Of a stretch of 64,000 bases of DNA, positions 17,031 to 25,795 are shown one piece after another (the first letter of the stretch is position 1; the number at the start of each line of letters is the position of its first letter). The notes below the pieces were generated by a model. It was not told the DNA's origin and did not search any database. It saw only the letters and a program-made list of their open reading frames with translations. Both the position numbers and the translations under genes were made by a program. Source of the DNA: JAGOEY01 sp017997515 (lineage in GTDB: Bacteria; Pseudomonadota; Gammaproteobacteria; Burkholderiales; Burkholderiaceae_C); the NCBI GenBank assembly GCA_026314275.1, contig CP111109.1, forward strand, positions 4,030,001-4,094,000, given 5' to 3'.

Positions 17031-17936
17031 TTAGACACGCCCCTTCCACGGCGCGAGGCGCACTTCAACCCAGCGCATCAGCAAATCAAACGTCCAGGCC
17101 ACCAGGCCGATGACCAGAATGCCGGCCACCACCAGGTCGGTGCGCAGGAAGTTGGACGCGTTCAACACCATCTGACCCACGCCTACGGTGGCGGCCACCA
17201 TCTCGGCGGCGACCAGGGTTGTCCAGCCAAAGCCGATGGCGATCCGCAGGCCCACCAGAATTTCGGGCAGCGCCGACGGAATGACCACATGGCGCACCAC
17301 CTGCCAGCGGCTCGCGCCCATGGACGCAGCGGCGTTGAGCTGCTCCATACTGGCGCTGCGCACACCGGCTTTGGCGGCCAGCGCGATGGGTGCAAAACAG
17401 GCGAGGTAGATCAGCAAAATTTTGGCGGTCTCATCAATACCAAACCAGATCACGATCAGCGGCAGGTAGGCCAAGGGCGGCAGCGGGCGGTAGAACTCCA
17501 CCGGCGGATCGAACACCCCGCGCGCCACGCGGCTGACACCCATGGCGATGCCGATGGGCACGGCGGTGACCACTGCCAGCGCAAACGCGCCAAACACCCG
17601 GATGGCGCTCCACTTCAGGTGCTGCACCAGTGGCTCGCCGCCCTGGATATTGCCCTGCCATGCCGCCACGAATGCCCGCCAAACCGCCTGCGGCGACGGC
17701 AGAAACAAGGGCGGAACCCAGGCCAACGTGGTTGCCAGCGTCCAGAGCCCAAACAGTGCGGCAACCGTCACCACACTGATCCAGCGGTTGGAGCCCGCGC
17801 CCAGCACGTCAAACGGGGCCACCGCTGGCAAAGTCTCGGCTTGCACAGGGGCCCATGTGCCCACAGGGCCGGGAGACTCCAGCGCAAACTCTTCCGCAGC
17901 ACGGGTGCCGGGTGCATGGGCCAGGCGGTATGTCAT
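17031..17936 (-). CDS. tauC: Taurine/sulfonate ABC transporter permease
   Basis: Predicted 301-residue inner-membrane permease of the TauC/SsuC type with about six helices. The ABC-coupling EAA loop is present as AAASMGASRWQVVRHVVIPSALPEI. The ATG at 17936 is the natural start; the frame continues upstream but without membrane-protein character. It is the last gene of a three-gene operon (tauA, tauB, tauC) on the minus strand, separated from tauB by only 10 bases. The operon imports an organosulfonate as sulfur source; no tauD dioxygenase or ssuD gene is next to it. Confidence 0.88.
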   Translation of the reverse strand: MTYRLAHAPGTRAAEEFALESPGPVGTWAPVQAETLPAVAPFDVLGAGSNRWISVVTVAALFGLWTLATTLAWVPPLFLPSPQAVWRAFVAAWQGNIQGGEPLVQHLKWSAIRVFGAFALAVVTAVPIGIAMGVSRVARGVFDPPVEFYRPLPPLAYLPLIVIWFGIDETAKILLIYLACFAPIALAAKAGVRSASMEQLNAAASMGASRWQVVRHVVIPSALPEILVGLRIAIGFGWTTLVAAEMVAATVGVGQMVLNASNFLRTDLVVAGILVIGLVAWTFDLLMRWVEVRLAPWKGRV

Positions 17937-17946
17937 GGCCGAACTT

Positions 17947-18846
17947 TCATGCGGCCGCCCATTGCGGGGACAGCGGGCTGATGGGCACCGGTGCGGGTGC
18001 AAGAGGTGTCCCCGGAACCGTTCGGTCTGCGCTGCCCACAGGTGCCACCCAGTCCAGCGCCTGTTCACGGGCGGCGATAAATTCCGGCTTGGACTTGACC
18101 TGCCGTGCCGCCTGGCCCGCGAGGTAGTCGCGGTTGAAGCTGAAGTGGTGTTCGTGGGCAATACGCCCGGGCCGGGGCGACATCACGATCAGCCGGGTGG
18201 CGAGGAACAGCGCTTCTTCCACATCATGGGTGATGAAAAAAATCGTTTTGCCGGTGCGCTGCCACAGCTTCAGGATCAGCTCCTGGATCGACTCACGGGT
18301 AAACGCATCCAGCGCCCCCAGCGGCTCATCCATCAGCAGCACATCTGCATCGTTGGCCAAAGCGCGGGCCATGCCCACGCGCTGCTGCATGCCGCCGGAC
18401 AGCTGCCAGATGGGTGTAGCACCAAACGCCTCCAACCCCACCAGGGCCAGCTTGTCGTCAGCCACTTCCCGCTGCTGTCGACGTGGCAGGCCCCTCAGTC
18501 GCAAGCCCAGCGCCACGTTGTCGCGCACGTTGAGCCAGGGCATGAGTGCATGTTTCTGGAACACCACACCCCGGTCAGCGCCTGCGCCACGGATGGGTTT
18601 GCCGTTCAGGGTGATGCTGCCCGCCGACGGCGCGGTGAAGCCCGCAATACAGTTGAGCAAGGTGGTTTTGCCGCAACCCGACGCACCGAGCGCCACCACC
18701 AGCTCACCAGGGGCAATGTCGAGGTTGACCTGGCTCAACGCCAGCGTGGGCACAGCCCCACGGGGTGCGGCGTAACGCACACTCAGGTCACAGATACGCA
18801 AGCCGCTCGGGGCAGCCTGCGCAGCCACCGTGGCTTCACTTGGCAC
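17947..18846 (-). CDS. tauB: Taurine/sulfonate ABC transporter ATP-binding protein
   Basis: Predicted 299-residue ABC ATPase. It shows Walker A GASGCGKTT, signature LSGGMQQRVG, Walker B VLLMDEPLGALD and the switch histidine in FITHDVEEA. The pattern is typical of the nitrate/taurine/sulfonate importer branch. An N-terminal extension of about 15 residues and a C-terminal tail of about 50 residues go beyond the minimal ATPase. The start overlaps the end of tauA by 11 bases, suggesting coupled translation. Confidence 0.9.
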   Translation of the reverse strand: MPSEATVAAQAAPSGLRICDLSVRYAAPRGAVPTLALSQVNLDIAPGELVVALGASGCGKTTLLNCIAGFTAPSAGSITLNGKPIRGAGADRGVVFQKHALMPWLNVRDNVALGLRLRGLPRRQQREVADDKLALVGLEAFGATPIWQLSGGMQQRVGMARALANDADVLLMDEPLGALDAFTRESIQELILKLWQRTGKTIFFITHDVEEALFLATRLIVMSPRPGRIAHEHHFSFNRDYLAGQAARQVKSKPEFIAAREQALDWVAPVGSADRTVPGTPLAPAPVPISPLSPQWAAA

Positions 18847-19861
18847 GCGCCACCCAGGTGGGGTTCACACCCACCGCGTAGTCGGGCAGCACGTTCTGGA
18901 TCGTGCCCTGCTCTTTCAAAAAGGCTGCCGTGGCTGCCAGCGACTTGGCCGCCACGGAATCCTTGCCACCGCCCAGCCATTGGGCGGACGCCTGTTCGGC
19001 GGGTGGCACAAAGGCATACAGCGCCAGGCTGGCGGGCACGGTGGGAGCCTCTGCCCCGCTCCATTTGGCAATGGCCTTGGCCTGCGCAGAGTCCGCAGTC
19101 CAGGCGGCCTTGTTGCCGGTGTAAGACTTGTCGGCATCGGCCAAAACCTGCACGAACTGGCCCAGGAATGCGTCGTTCGCCTTGGCAAAATCCTTGGTCA
19201 CGGCCAGTGCGTCAAACGTGGCCTTGCCGGTTTTGGCGGCAATGTCGCCCGACGTGGTGATGACCTTGCCGCTTTGTTTGACCTTGGCGAGCACCGGGTC
19301 CCACACAAAGGTTGCGTCGATGTCACCCCGCTCCCATGCGGCCAGAATTTCGGGTGGGCGCAGGTTCAGCGTCTTCACGTCTTTGGGGCTGACACCAGCA
19401 CTTTCCAGCGCCACCAGCGTGTGGAAGTGGGTGGTGGACACATAAGGCACACCAATCTTCTTGCCCTTCAGGTCGGCCAGCGTGTTGACCCCTGAGCCGT
19501 TACGCGCCACCAGCGCTTCTGCCGCGTTGATGTTGTCCAGAATCCAGAACACCTCGATTGGTACACCTTGCGAAATGGCCGAGGCGAAGGGGGCCGAGCC
19601 CGCTTCACCGATATGGATGGCGCCGGATGCCAGCGCCCGCGCCACTTCGGCACCACTGCCGAGCTTGCGGTAGGTGACCTTGTAGCCCGTGCGTTTTTCG
19701 ACCTCTTGGGTCTCCTGGGCGTAGCGCCATGGCACCACCATGTCCTGGTAACCAATGACCACTTCTTTGGTTTGGGCTACGGCACCAAAACACAGGGCAG
19801 CCCCGAGAACAAACGTGGCACGCTGCAAAGCAGCGCGGCGGGTGGGGGCAAAGTGGGCCAT
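18836..19861 (-). CDS. tauA: Taurine/sulfonate ABC transporter substrate-binding protein
   Basis: Predicted 341-residue periplasmic protein. A signal peptide (about 1-28, ending FGAVAQ) precedes the mature start TKEVVIGYQDMVVPWRYAQE. Segments LGSGAEVARALASG and GEAGSAPFASAISQG match TauA-type binding proteins more than SsuA or nitrate-type ones. The ATG at 19861 is preferred over the upstream in-frame codon at 19906 because it begins the signal peptide. It is the first gene of tauABC; a promoter is expected between 19862 and 20019. Confidence 0.9.
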   Translation of the reverse strand: MAHFAPTRRAALQRATFVLGAALCFGAVAQTKEVVIGYQDMVVPWRYAQETQEVEKRTGYKVTYRKLGSGAEVARALASGAIHIGEAGSAPFASAISQGVPIEVFWILDNINAAEALVARNGSGVNTLADLKGKKIGVPYVSTTHFHTLVALESAGVSPKDVKTLNLRPPEILAAWERGDIDATFVWDPVLAKVKQSGKVITTSGDIAAKTGKATFDALAVTKDFAKANDAFLGQFVQVLADADKSYTGNKAAWTADSAQAKAIAKWSGAEAPTVPASLALYAFVPPAEQASAQWLGGGKDSVAAKSLAATAAFLKEQGTIQNVLPDYAVGVNPTWVARAK

Positions 19862-19975
19862 CAAAACGGTCTTTCGTTGAATCAGTGGATGAACAAGACA
19901 GGGCACGGAGGTGCACCCTGCCCTTGTTCAAAATTCTAGAAAGACCACCGCGTTTGTGATGCGCCCGATTAACCC

Positions 19976-19998
19976 ATACTTATCTGAAAAACGAATAC
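19976..19998 (-). promoter_or_regulatory. Possible regulatory site upstream of tauABC
   Basis: An A+T-rich imperfect inverted repeat stands out from the G+C-rich surroundings: on the minus strand GTATTCGTTTTTC then AGATAAGTAT. Sulfonate operons are usually controlled by CysB/Cbl-type LysR regulators, which bind such sites. The assignment is inference from position and composition. Confidence 0.3.
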
Positions 19999-20019
19999 CT
20001 GCGCTGGCCCGCCGCGGGA

Positions 20020-20754
20020 TCAACCCCGCTGGCGCAGCGCCTCGTACAGGCACACACCGCTGGCCACCGACACGTTCAGGCTCTCCACCGCGCCACGCAT
20101 CGGGATACCCACCAACTCGTCGCAGGTCTTGCGGGTAAGCTGGCGCATGCCTTCACCCTCGGCCCCCATCACCAGCGCCACCGGGGTTTTCAGGTCGGCC
20201 TGGTAGATGGTCTTGCTGGTGCCGTCGCTGGTGCCGATACACCAGATGCTGCGTTCTTTCAGCTCGTTCAACGTGCGCGACAGATTGGTCACCATGAAAT
20301 ACGGCACCGTCTCGGCCGCACCGCTGGCCACCTTGGCCACCGTGGCGTTCACACCCACGGCATGGTCCTTGGGCGCAATCACGGCGTGGGCCCCGGCACC
20401 GTCGGCCACCCGCAGGCAGGCACCGAGGTTGTGGGGGTCGGTCACACCGTCGAGCACCAGCAGCAGCGGTGGGCCTTCGATGCCGTCGAGCAGGTCGTCG
20501 AGTGAACTGGTCTGCGCCAAAATTTCGACCCTTGCGGCCACACCCTGGTGACCGTGGCTGCCCGCGAGTTTGGCCAGGCGCATGCCGTCGGCCTCGATCA
20601 GGCGCACACCGGCTTCGTTGGCACGCTCCAGAAACTGCCGCATACGCGCATCGCGGCGCGTGGGCTCGTAGTAGATCTCGATGATTGATCGGGGTGTGGT
20701 CTTGAGGCGCACACCCACGGCATGGAAGCCGAAAAGCACTTTGGGGGATGACAT
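20020..20754 (-). CDS. rlmB: 23S rRNA (guanosine-2'-O-)-methyltransferase RlmB
   Basis: Predicted 244-residue SpoU-family methyltransferase that 2'-O-methylates G2251 of 23S rRNA. The N-terminal substrate-binding domain (1-75) starts with [12 protein letters not shown]. The three SpoU motifs are visible: [31 protein letters not shown] and [22 protein letters not shown], which form the trefoil-knot SAM site. Length is normal for the family. It is a stand-alone gene, with the tau operon downstream on the same strand and a family A repeat upstream. Confidence 0.95.
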   Translation of the reverse strand: MSSPKVLFGFHAVGVRLKTTPRSIIEIYYEPTRRDARMRQFLERANEAGVRLIEADGMRLAKLAGSHGHQGVAARVEILAQTSSLDDLLDGIEGPPLLLVLDGVTDPHNLGACLRVADGAGAHAVIAPKDHAVGVNATVAKVASGAAETVPYFMVTNLSRTLNELKERSIWCIGTSDGTSKTIYQADLKTPVALVMGAEGEGMRQLTRKTCDELVGIPMRGAVESLNVSVASGVCLYEALRQRG

Positions 20755-20822
20755 AGGGGGATTATCCGCGCTGGAGCGCCCTGCCCGAACGGCCCTGGGA
20801 GTAAACGCAGATTTTGGCGATT

Positions 20823-20878
20823 GCTATATTTTTTATAGCTATGTGCGCACATCCATAAAGCGCCAAGTGCCAATTTGT
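20823..20878. repeat. Family A dispersed repeat
   Basis: TTATAGCTATGTGCGCAC is followed by AAGCGCCAAGTGCCAATTTG, the same order of blocks as the 29193 and 54607 copies. It occupies the gap between rlmB and the ribbon-helix-helix gene. Confidence 0.65.
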
Positions 20879-20900
20879 TTAGAAAACAGGTACCAAACGG

Positions 20901-21266
20901 CTACGCCGCCCGTGACAGCAGGTTGCGGTGTTTTTCCGTGGCCAGCACCTGCTGGGCGTTCAGGCTGCGGATGGAGATGGACGCGTCCTGCGGGATACCG
21001 CCCGACAGCTGCAGCGCCAGGTAACGGCCGCAGCACACCCGCAGGAAGGACGCAAAATTGTCCACCGCGCCCCGCTCGGCCACCAGTTCGTCATACAGCC
21101 GGGCACACAGCGGGGGCACACCCAGCCCGTCGCGTTCTGCAATTTCCTCCAGCACCTGCCAGAAAAGGTTTTCCAGTTTGATGCTGGTGGCCACGCCGTG
21201 CAGGCGCACCGAGCGGGCGCGGCTTTCATAAAGCGTGGGGTCGGCGCTGATAAAAACTTGGCACAT
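20901..21266 (-). CDS. Ribbon-helix-helix domain protein
   Basis: Predicted 121 residues from the ATG at 21266, which follows GGAGACAAAGC. The sequence SRARSVRLHGVATSIKLENLFWQVLEEIAERDGL looks like the RHH_4 family: a short beta strand followed by two helices, a putative DNA-binding fold. The C-terminal part continues with FASFLRVCCGRYLALQL. The target is unknown. The DJ-1/PfpI gene lies 47 bases upstream on the same strand, so both may share a transcript. Confidence 0.75.
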   Translation of the reverse strand: MCQVFISADPTLYESRARSVRLHGVATSIKLENLFWQVLEEIAERDGLGVPPLCARLYDELVAERGAVDNFASFLRVCCGRYLALQLSGGIPQDASISIRSLNAQQVLATEKHRNLLSRAA

Positions 21267-21313
21267 GCTTTGTCTCCTGTGGCCCCGCATCTTCCGAGGC
21301 CCAGCCCATACCG

Positions 21314-21895
21314 TCAATGGGTGATACGTGTACCCAGCAGCGCGAGGAACTGCGCGATCCACGCGGGGTGGGCGGGCCAGGCGGGTGCGGACACCAGGTT
21401 GCCGTCGGTGATGGCAGCATCGATGGCGATGTCGGCGTAGGTGCCTCCAGCGATCTCCACTTCCATGCGGCAGGCCGGATAGGCCGAGCAGGTGCGGCCC
21501 TTGAGCACCCTGGCCCCGGCCAGCAGCTGCGCGCCGTGGCAGACGGCAGCGACTGGTTTGTTGGTCTCGAAAAAGTGCTTCACCAGGGCCACCACGGCGG
21601 GGTAGGTGCGCAGGTATTCGGGGCCCCGGCCGCCCGGGATCACCAAGGCGTCGTAACTGGCCACCTGCACGTCGGCAAACGTGGCGTTGAGTGCAAAGTT
21701 GTGGCCGGGTTTCTCGCTGTAGGTTTGTGCACCTTCAAAGTCGTGGATGGCGGTCTTGATGGTGTCGCTCGCCTTTTTGTCGGGGCATACCGCATGAACC
21801 GTGTGGCCCACGGCCAGCAGTGCCTGGAACGGCACCATGGTTTCGTAGTCTTCGCAGTAGTCGCCACAAACCATCAGAATTTTTTTCGCTGCCAT
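21314..21895 (-). CDS. DJ-1/PfpI-family protein
   Basis: Predicted 193 residues of the class I glutamine amidotransferase-like superfamily. The nucleophile elbow is AAVCHGAQLL, with C119 and H120 at the conserved positions, and the glutamate-bearing loop is VIPGGRGPEYL. Members act as deglycase, chaperone or protease-like proteins; which activity applies is not readable. The start MAAKKILMVCGDYCEDYE is typical. It is transcribed toward the RHH gene. Confidence 0.9.
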   Translation of the reverse strand: MAAKKILMVCGDYCEDYETMVPFQALLAVGHTVHAVCPDKKASDTIKTAIHDFEGAQTYSEKPGHNFALNATFADVQVASYDALVIPGGRGPEYLRTYPAVVALVKHFFETNKPVAAVCHGAQLLAGARVLKGRTCSAYPACRMEVEIAGGTYADIAIDAAITDGNLVSAPAWPAHPAWIAQFLALLGTRITH

Positions 21896-21976
21896 GGTGT
21901 CTGTCTCCGTTGTTGTGAATAGGAGCAGGCATTGTTGGCAGCCGCGGCGCGGCCTGGGTGTTAGCCGGTTACTACA

Positions 21977-22684
21977 TCACACCACCACACGCCCGGCGTC
22001 AATGGTGATGCGGTGTGCACACTGGGCGGCAATGGCGCGGTCATGGGTGACCAGCACCAGGGTGGTGCCCAGCTCGCGGTTCAGGTCGAACATCAGCTCC
22101 ATCACCTTTTCACCGGTGGCGAAGTCCAGGCTACCGGTAGGCTCGTCGGCCAGCAGCACGGCGGGCTGCACCACAAAGGCACGGGCCAGCGCCACGCGCT
22201 GTTGTTCGCCGCCCGACAGCACCTTGGGGTAGTGGCCCAGGCGTTCACCCAGGCCCACGCGGTGCAGCATTTCGGTGGCGGCTTTGCGGGCGTCGCGGCT
22301 GCCCGCCAGCTCCAGGGGCAGCATGACGTTCTCCAGCGCGGTCAGGCTGCCCATGAGCTGGAAGCTCTGGAACACAAAACCCACCTTCTGCGCCCGCAGG
22401 GCAGCCCGGGCATCCTCGTCGAGGGCGAACAGGTCTTGCCCGGCCAGGCGCACGGTGCCACGGGTGGGGGTGTCGAGCCCGGCAATGATGGACAACAACG
22501 TACTTTTGCCCGAGCCGGAGGCTCCCACGATGGCCGCAGTCTCCTTGGGCGCCAACTGGAAATCAATGTCGCGCAGAATGTCCAGCGTGCCGGTCGAGTC
22601 GGTGACCGATTTGAAAACATGCTCGACGGCAATAATGGGTTGTGTCATTTTTTCGGACTGAAACTCGGACTGATGTTCGGACAT
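21977..22684 (-). CDS. ABC transporter ATP-binding protein (YbbA/LolD type)
   Basis: Predicted 235-residue ATPase of the MacB/LolD/YbbA branch. It shows Walker A GASGSGKST, signature LSGGEQQRVALARAF and Walker B VLLADEPTGSLD. In many proteobacteria ybbA is divergent from tesA, as here, and paired with the large permease ybbP; no permease gene follows in this window. The start ATG at 22684 is preferred; MTQPI at 22648 is an alternative. Confidence 0.88.
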   Translation of the reverse strand: MSEHQSEFQSEKMTQPIIAVEHVFKSVTDSTGTLDILRDIDFQLAPKETAAIVGASGSGKSTLLSIIAGLDTPTRGTVRLAGQDLFALDEDARAALRAQKVGFVFQSFQLMGSLTALENVMLPLELAGSRDARKAATEMLHRVGLGERLGHYPKVLSGGEQQRVALARAFVVQPAVLLADEPTGSLDFATGEKVMELMFDLNRELGTTLVLVTHDRAIAAQCAHRITIDAGRVVV

Positions 22685-22699
22685 GGAAGGCTTGTATTT

Positions 22700-23350
22700 G
22701 TGAACCGTCAACACTTTATCCTGCGCGTGGGCGCTGCCCTGTTTGTGGGGCTATCCGGCAGCTTGGGCACCGGTGCAGCTATGGCCCAGGCGGCCCCCAC
22801 CATTCTGGTGCTGGGTGACTCGCTGAGCGCCGAATATGGGCTCAAACGCGGCGAAGGCTGGGTGGCGCTGCTCGAAAAACGGCTGGCGCAAGAAAAGATC
22901 GCGGCGCGCGTGGTGAATGCCAGTGTGAGTGGTGAAACCACGTCCGGTGGCCGCAGCCGCCTGCCCGCCTTGCTGAAGCAGCACCAGCCCACCCATGTGG
23001 TGATTGAACTCGGTGGCAACGATGCGCTGCGCGGCCTGCCCCTGGCCAACACCGAAGACAACCTGCGTTTTATGACCGAAGCCGCCCAGAAAGCCGGGGC
23101 CAAGGTGCTGCTGGTGGGGATGCAGGTGCCACCCAACTATGGCGCCGACTACACCAAACGGTTTGGCGACCTGTTTGCCAAAGTGGCGCAGGCACGCAAG
23201 GCAGCGGTGGTGCCCTTCTTTTTGAAGGGGGTGGCCGATGGACCTAACGCCACGGCGATGTTCCAGCCCGACCGTATCCACCCGCGCGCAGAAGCGCATC
23301 CGGCCATGCTGGACAACGTGTGGCCTGAGCTGCGGAAGTTGCTGCGTTAA
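22700..23350 (+). CDS. tesA: Arylesterase/acyl-CoA thioesterase TesA-like (SGNH hydrolase)
   Basis: Predicted 216-residue periplasmic esterase. A signal peptide (about 1-28, ending AAMAQA) precedes the SGNH blocks: GDSLSAEYG with the catalytic serine, the glycine in VSGETTSGG, GGNDALRG with the asparagine, and DRIHP with the aspartate and histidine. Members are broad-specificity esterases, thioesterases and lysophospholipases. The GTG at 22700 follows GGAAGG nine bases upstream; an ATG at 22673 in frame would lengthen the leader. It is divergent from the YbbA-like ATPase, with 15 bases between the starts, the classical ybbA-tesA arrangement. Confidence 0.9.
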   Translation: MNRQHFILRVGAALFVGLSGSLGTGAAMAQAAPTILVLGDSLSAEYGLKRGEGWVALLEKRLAQEKIAARVVNASVSGETTSGGRSRLPALLKQHQPTHVVIELGGNDALRGLPLANTEDNLRFMTEAAQKAGAKVLLVGMQVPPNYGADYTKRFGDLFAKVAQARKAAVVPFFLKGVADGPNATAMFQPDRIHPRAEAHPAMLDNVWPELRKLLR

Positions 23351-23358
23351 AAAGAAAA

Positions 23359-23385
23359 AGCCCCAACGCTGCACGCGTGGGGGCT
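23359..23385 (-). terminator. Rho-independent terminator
   Basis: Stem AGCCCC/GGGGCT and ACGC/GCGT with one A-G mismatch and a five-base loop. On the minus strand it is followed by TTTTTCTTTTT, so it should terminate the small gene at 23390-23569. It also lies just after the tesA stop. Confidence 0.8.
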
Positions 23386-23389
23386 GCTC

Positions 23390-23569
23390 TTATCCTTGGG
23401 AAGGAGTATCGGTGCCCGTGTCCGGTGTATCAGTCACGCCGTCCACATCGCCGTCCTCACCAGGCTGGTCGGTCTTTCGCTCAGCCTTGGATTTGAGCTT
23501 TTCTTCTTTCTTGCGTTTCTTCGCAAGCTCTTTTTGGCGCTTTTCGTAGCCGTAGTTGGGTGTAGCCAA
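23390..23569 (-). CDS. Small basic protein (59 residues) of unknown function
   Basis: A 59-residue gene starting with TTG after AAAGGACACC and ending in TAA, followed at once by a terminator. The protein opens ATPNYGYEKRQKELAKKRKK and continues with a Lys/Glu/Arg-rich helix to about residue 33. An acidic, Asp/Thr/Gly-rich tail follows (DGDVDGVTDTPDTG). Very similar short proteins beginning NYGYEKRQKELAKKRK are, from memory, widespread in Burkholderiales, which supports a real gene. No function is known. It lies 9 bases downstream of the DUF2189 gene on the same strand, so the two are probably co-transcribed. Confidence 0.75.
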   Translation of the reverse strand: MATPNYGYEKRQKELAKKRKKEEKLKSKAERKTDQPGEDGDVDGVTDTPDTGTDTPSQG

Positions 23570-23578
23570 GGTGTCCTT

Positions 23579-24457
23579 TCAATGTCTGTTGCTGACTGTA
23601 GCAGGTTGCTCTGGTGCATCGACCAGTTCGGGCCAGCCGACAGCGTCGCGGTAGGCGTGCCAGCTGGCGTGCCCCAGCCACGGCCCGACCACCAGCAAAC
23701 CCGCGCCCCAGGGCCACAATGCCAGCCCGGTGAGCACCACAATAAGTGCGGCCCACACCAGCATCACGCCCGTGTTCTCGTACACCACCCGGATGCTGGT
23801 GATGGCGGCGGTGACCGCGTCGGTGTCGCGGTCGAGAATCATGGGCACTGACACCACCATGGTGGAGAACACCAGCGTGGCAAAAATTCCCCCCACGGCC
23901 ATGTACACCAGCACAAACTCCCAGTTGCCTGCGCTGAAGATCGCCTGCAGCACCCCGGTGGTGGACGGCATGCCGGTTTTGAAGAACACCGCAAACACCA
24001 CGAGTGAGGCGCGGCCCCACAGCAGCTCCAACACCATGAGCACCAGCACCAGCAGGCCCATGCTGCCCACGTGCTTGTCCCAGCAGGTGATGGAGTGCGA
24101 CAGCGCGGGCGTGTCGCCCAGCTCCCGGCGGCGGCTCACGTCGTACAGGCCCATCGCCAAAAACGGCCCCACCAGCAGGCAACCGGACACGATGGACATG
24201 GTGTATTCAGGGCGGCTGCGGAACACCGCGCCCAGAATCAGGGCCATGGTCCAGAAACAAAAGCCATAAAACAGCGCAATGCCCCAGTAGGCGCACATGT
24301 CGCGTGCGCCGCGCACCAGCCAGCCCACGGGTGCGCCCCAGCCTATCGAGCGAACCTGCGGTGTGGCGGGCGTGGTGGACGTGCGTGCCGCTCCATCGGC
24401 GCAGGGTATGGCAGAGGGTGCAGCGGTTGCGGCCTGGTCGGCTGGGGACGTGGTCAT
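23579..24457 (-). CDS. DUF2189-domain membrane protein
   Basis: Predicted 292-residue integral membrane protein of the DUF2189 family. About six hydrophobic helices are visible, such as GIALFYGFCFWTMALILG, SGCLLVGPFLAMGLYDVSRR and WAALIVVLTGLALWPWGAGL. The first 40 residues are Ala/Thr/Pro-rich and cytoplasmic-looking. The segment VSRRRELGDTP is family-typical. The function of the family is unknown. Confidence 0.82.
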   Translation of the reverse strand: MTTSPADQAATAAPSAIPCADGAARTSTTPATPQVRSIGWGAPVGWLVRGARDMCAYWGIALFYGFCFWTMALILGAVFRSRPEYTMSIVSGCLLVGPFLAMGLYDVSRRRELGDTPALSHSITCWDKHVGSMGLLVLVLMVLELLWGRASLVVFAVFFKTGMPSTTGVLQAIFSAGNWEFVLVYMAVGGIFATLVFSTMVVSVPMILDRDTDAVTAAITSIRVVYENTGVMLVWAALIVVLTGLALWPWGAGLLVVGPWLGHASWHAYRDAVGWPELVDAPEQPATVSNRH

Positions 24458-24548
24458 GGGGTGGATATGAAGCAGACCTACAGGCTAGCGCAGTGCCTGC
24501 GCCTGCGCCATCCCGGAAAACACTGCCTCACCCCATGTTGAACCAGTG

Positions 24549-25751
24549 TCAGGCCACGAGTTTTTCGAGCGCCTGCGCCAGATCGGCCTGCAGATCGGCC
24601 ACCGACTCCAAACCGACGGAAAACCGCACCACCGTGCCTTGCGCCAGATGCGCGGGCCACGTGCTACGCATGGTCTTCAATTCATAGGGCACCACCAGGC
24701 TGATGGGGCCACCCCAGCTGTAACCCAGCCGGAACAATCGCAAGGCATCACACAAAGCATCGACCTGCGCCGGGCTGTAGCTGGCATTCAACACCACCGA
24801 GAACAGGCCTGCGGCCAAACCCTCCGAGCCATCCGCAGCACACAGGGCGCGCCAGTGCGCGTGGCCGGGGGAACCCTCGAGCGCGGGGTGCAGCACTTGG
24901 GCCACTTCCGCCCTGCCCTGCATCCAGCGCGCCAGGGTTCGGGCACCCGCGTCGTGGGCGCGGTAACGCAAGTCGATGCTGGGCAGGGAGCGCAGCACGG
25001 TTTCGGTGTCGTTGGCACCCACACCCAAGCCCAGGCGCATATGGGTGAGTTTGATGCGGTCATGCAGCGCCTGGTTGCGGGTGATGATGCTGCCCATCAG
25101 CACATCACCGCCGCCACTCGGGTATTTGGTGAGCGCCTGTACTGACACGTCCACACCTTGGCCCTTGTCAAAATCGAATGCACAAAAAGCCAGGCCTGCG
25201 CCCCAGGTGTTGTCGAGTGCGGTAAGCACCCCTTTGTCGCGGCAGATACGCGCCAGGGTGGGCAAGTCGGCAAATTCCAGCGTGACGGAACCTGGTACCT
25301 CCAGCCAAACGAGGCGGGTTTTGGGACTGATCTTGCGGGCCAGATCGTCCGGGCGCATGGGGTCGTACAGCTGGTGGGTGATGCCGTAGGCGGCCAAATC
25401 ACCTTCGGTCAGGGTTTTGTTCGGGCCGTAGGCGTTGTCCGGAATCAGCACCTCGTCACCCGTCTTCAGCAGCGCCAGACTGACATTGGCGATGGCCGCC
25501 AGACCACTGGGCACCAGAAGGCATTGTGTGCCGCCTTCCAGCGCATTCAGGCGCTCTTCCAGCAGGAAGGTGGTGGGTGTGCCGTGCAGGCCGTAGGTGT
25601 AGCCCGTCTTGTTTTTCCAGTTGCGCGACCGCATGGCGGCCGTGTTTGGAAATATGACGGTCGAGGCCTTGAAGACACCCGGTTGGGGTGCTTCAAAACC
25701 GTCGGGTGGTGTGTACGGGTAGTGGATCAGGGTGGTCAGCGGGGAATTCAT
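24549..25751 (-). CDS. metC: Cystathionine beta-lyase
   Basis: Predicted 400-residue PLP enzyme of the Cys/Met metabolism family. The family segment YTYGLHGTPTTFLLEERLNALEGG lies near residue 50, and the cofactor lysine is in QALTKYPSGGGDVLMG. SGLAAIANVSLALL and DNTWGAGLAF are also conserved. Together they fit cystathionine beta-lyase, which makes homocysteine for methionine synthesis. A gamma-lyase or sulfhydrylase role cannot be excluded from sequence alone. It stands alone, with 90 bases to the DUF2189 gene downstream. Confidence 0.88.
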   Translation of the reverse strand: MNSPLTTLIHYPYTPPDGFEAPQPGVFKASTVIFPNTAAMRSRNWKNKTGYTYGLHGTPTTFLLEERLNALEGGTQCLLVPSGLAAIANVSLALLKTGDEVLIPDNAYGPNKTLTEGDLAAYGITHQLYDPMRPDDLARKISPKTRLVWLEVPGSVTLEFADLPTLARICRDKGVLTALDNTWGAGLAFCAFDFDKGQGVDVSVQALTKYPSGGGDVLMGSIITRNQALHDRIKLTHMRLGLGVGANDTETVLRSLPSIDLRYRAHDAGARTLARWMQGRAEVAQVLHPALEGSPGHAHWRALCAADGSEGLAAGLFSVVLNASYSPAQVDALCDALRLFRLGYSWGGPISLVVPYELKTMRSTWPAHLAQGTVVRFSVGLESVADLQADLAQALEKLVA

Positions 25752-25795
25752 GCGCCGATGTTAAATCGGCCAGCGAATGGCCCGCAAATACACGC

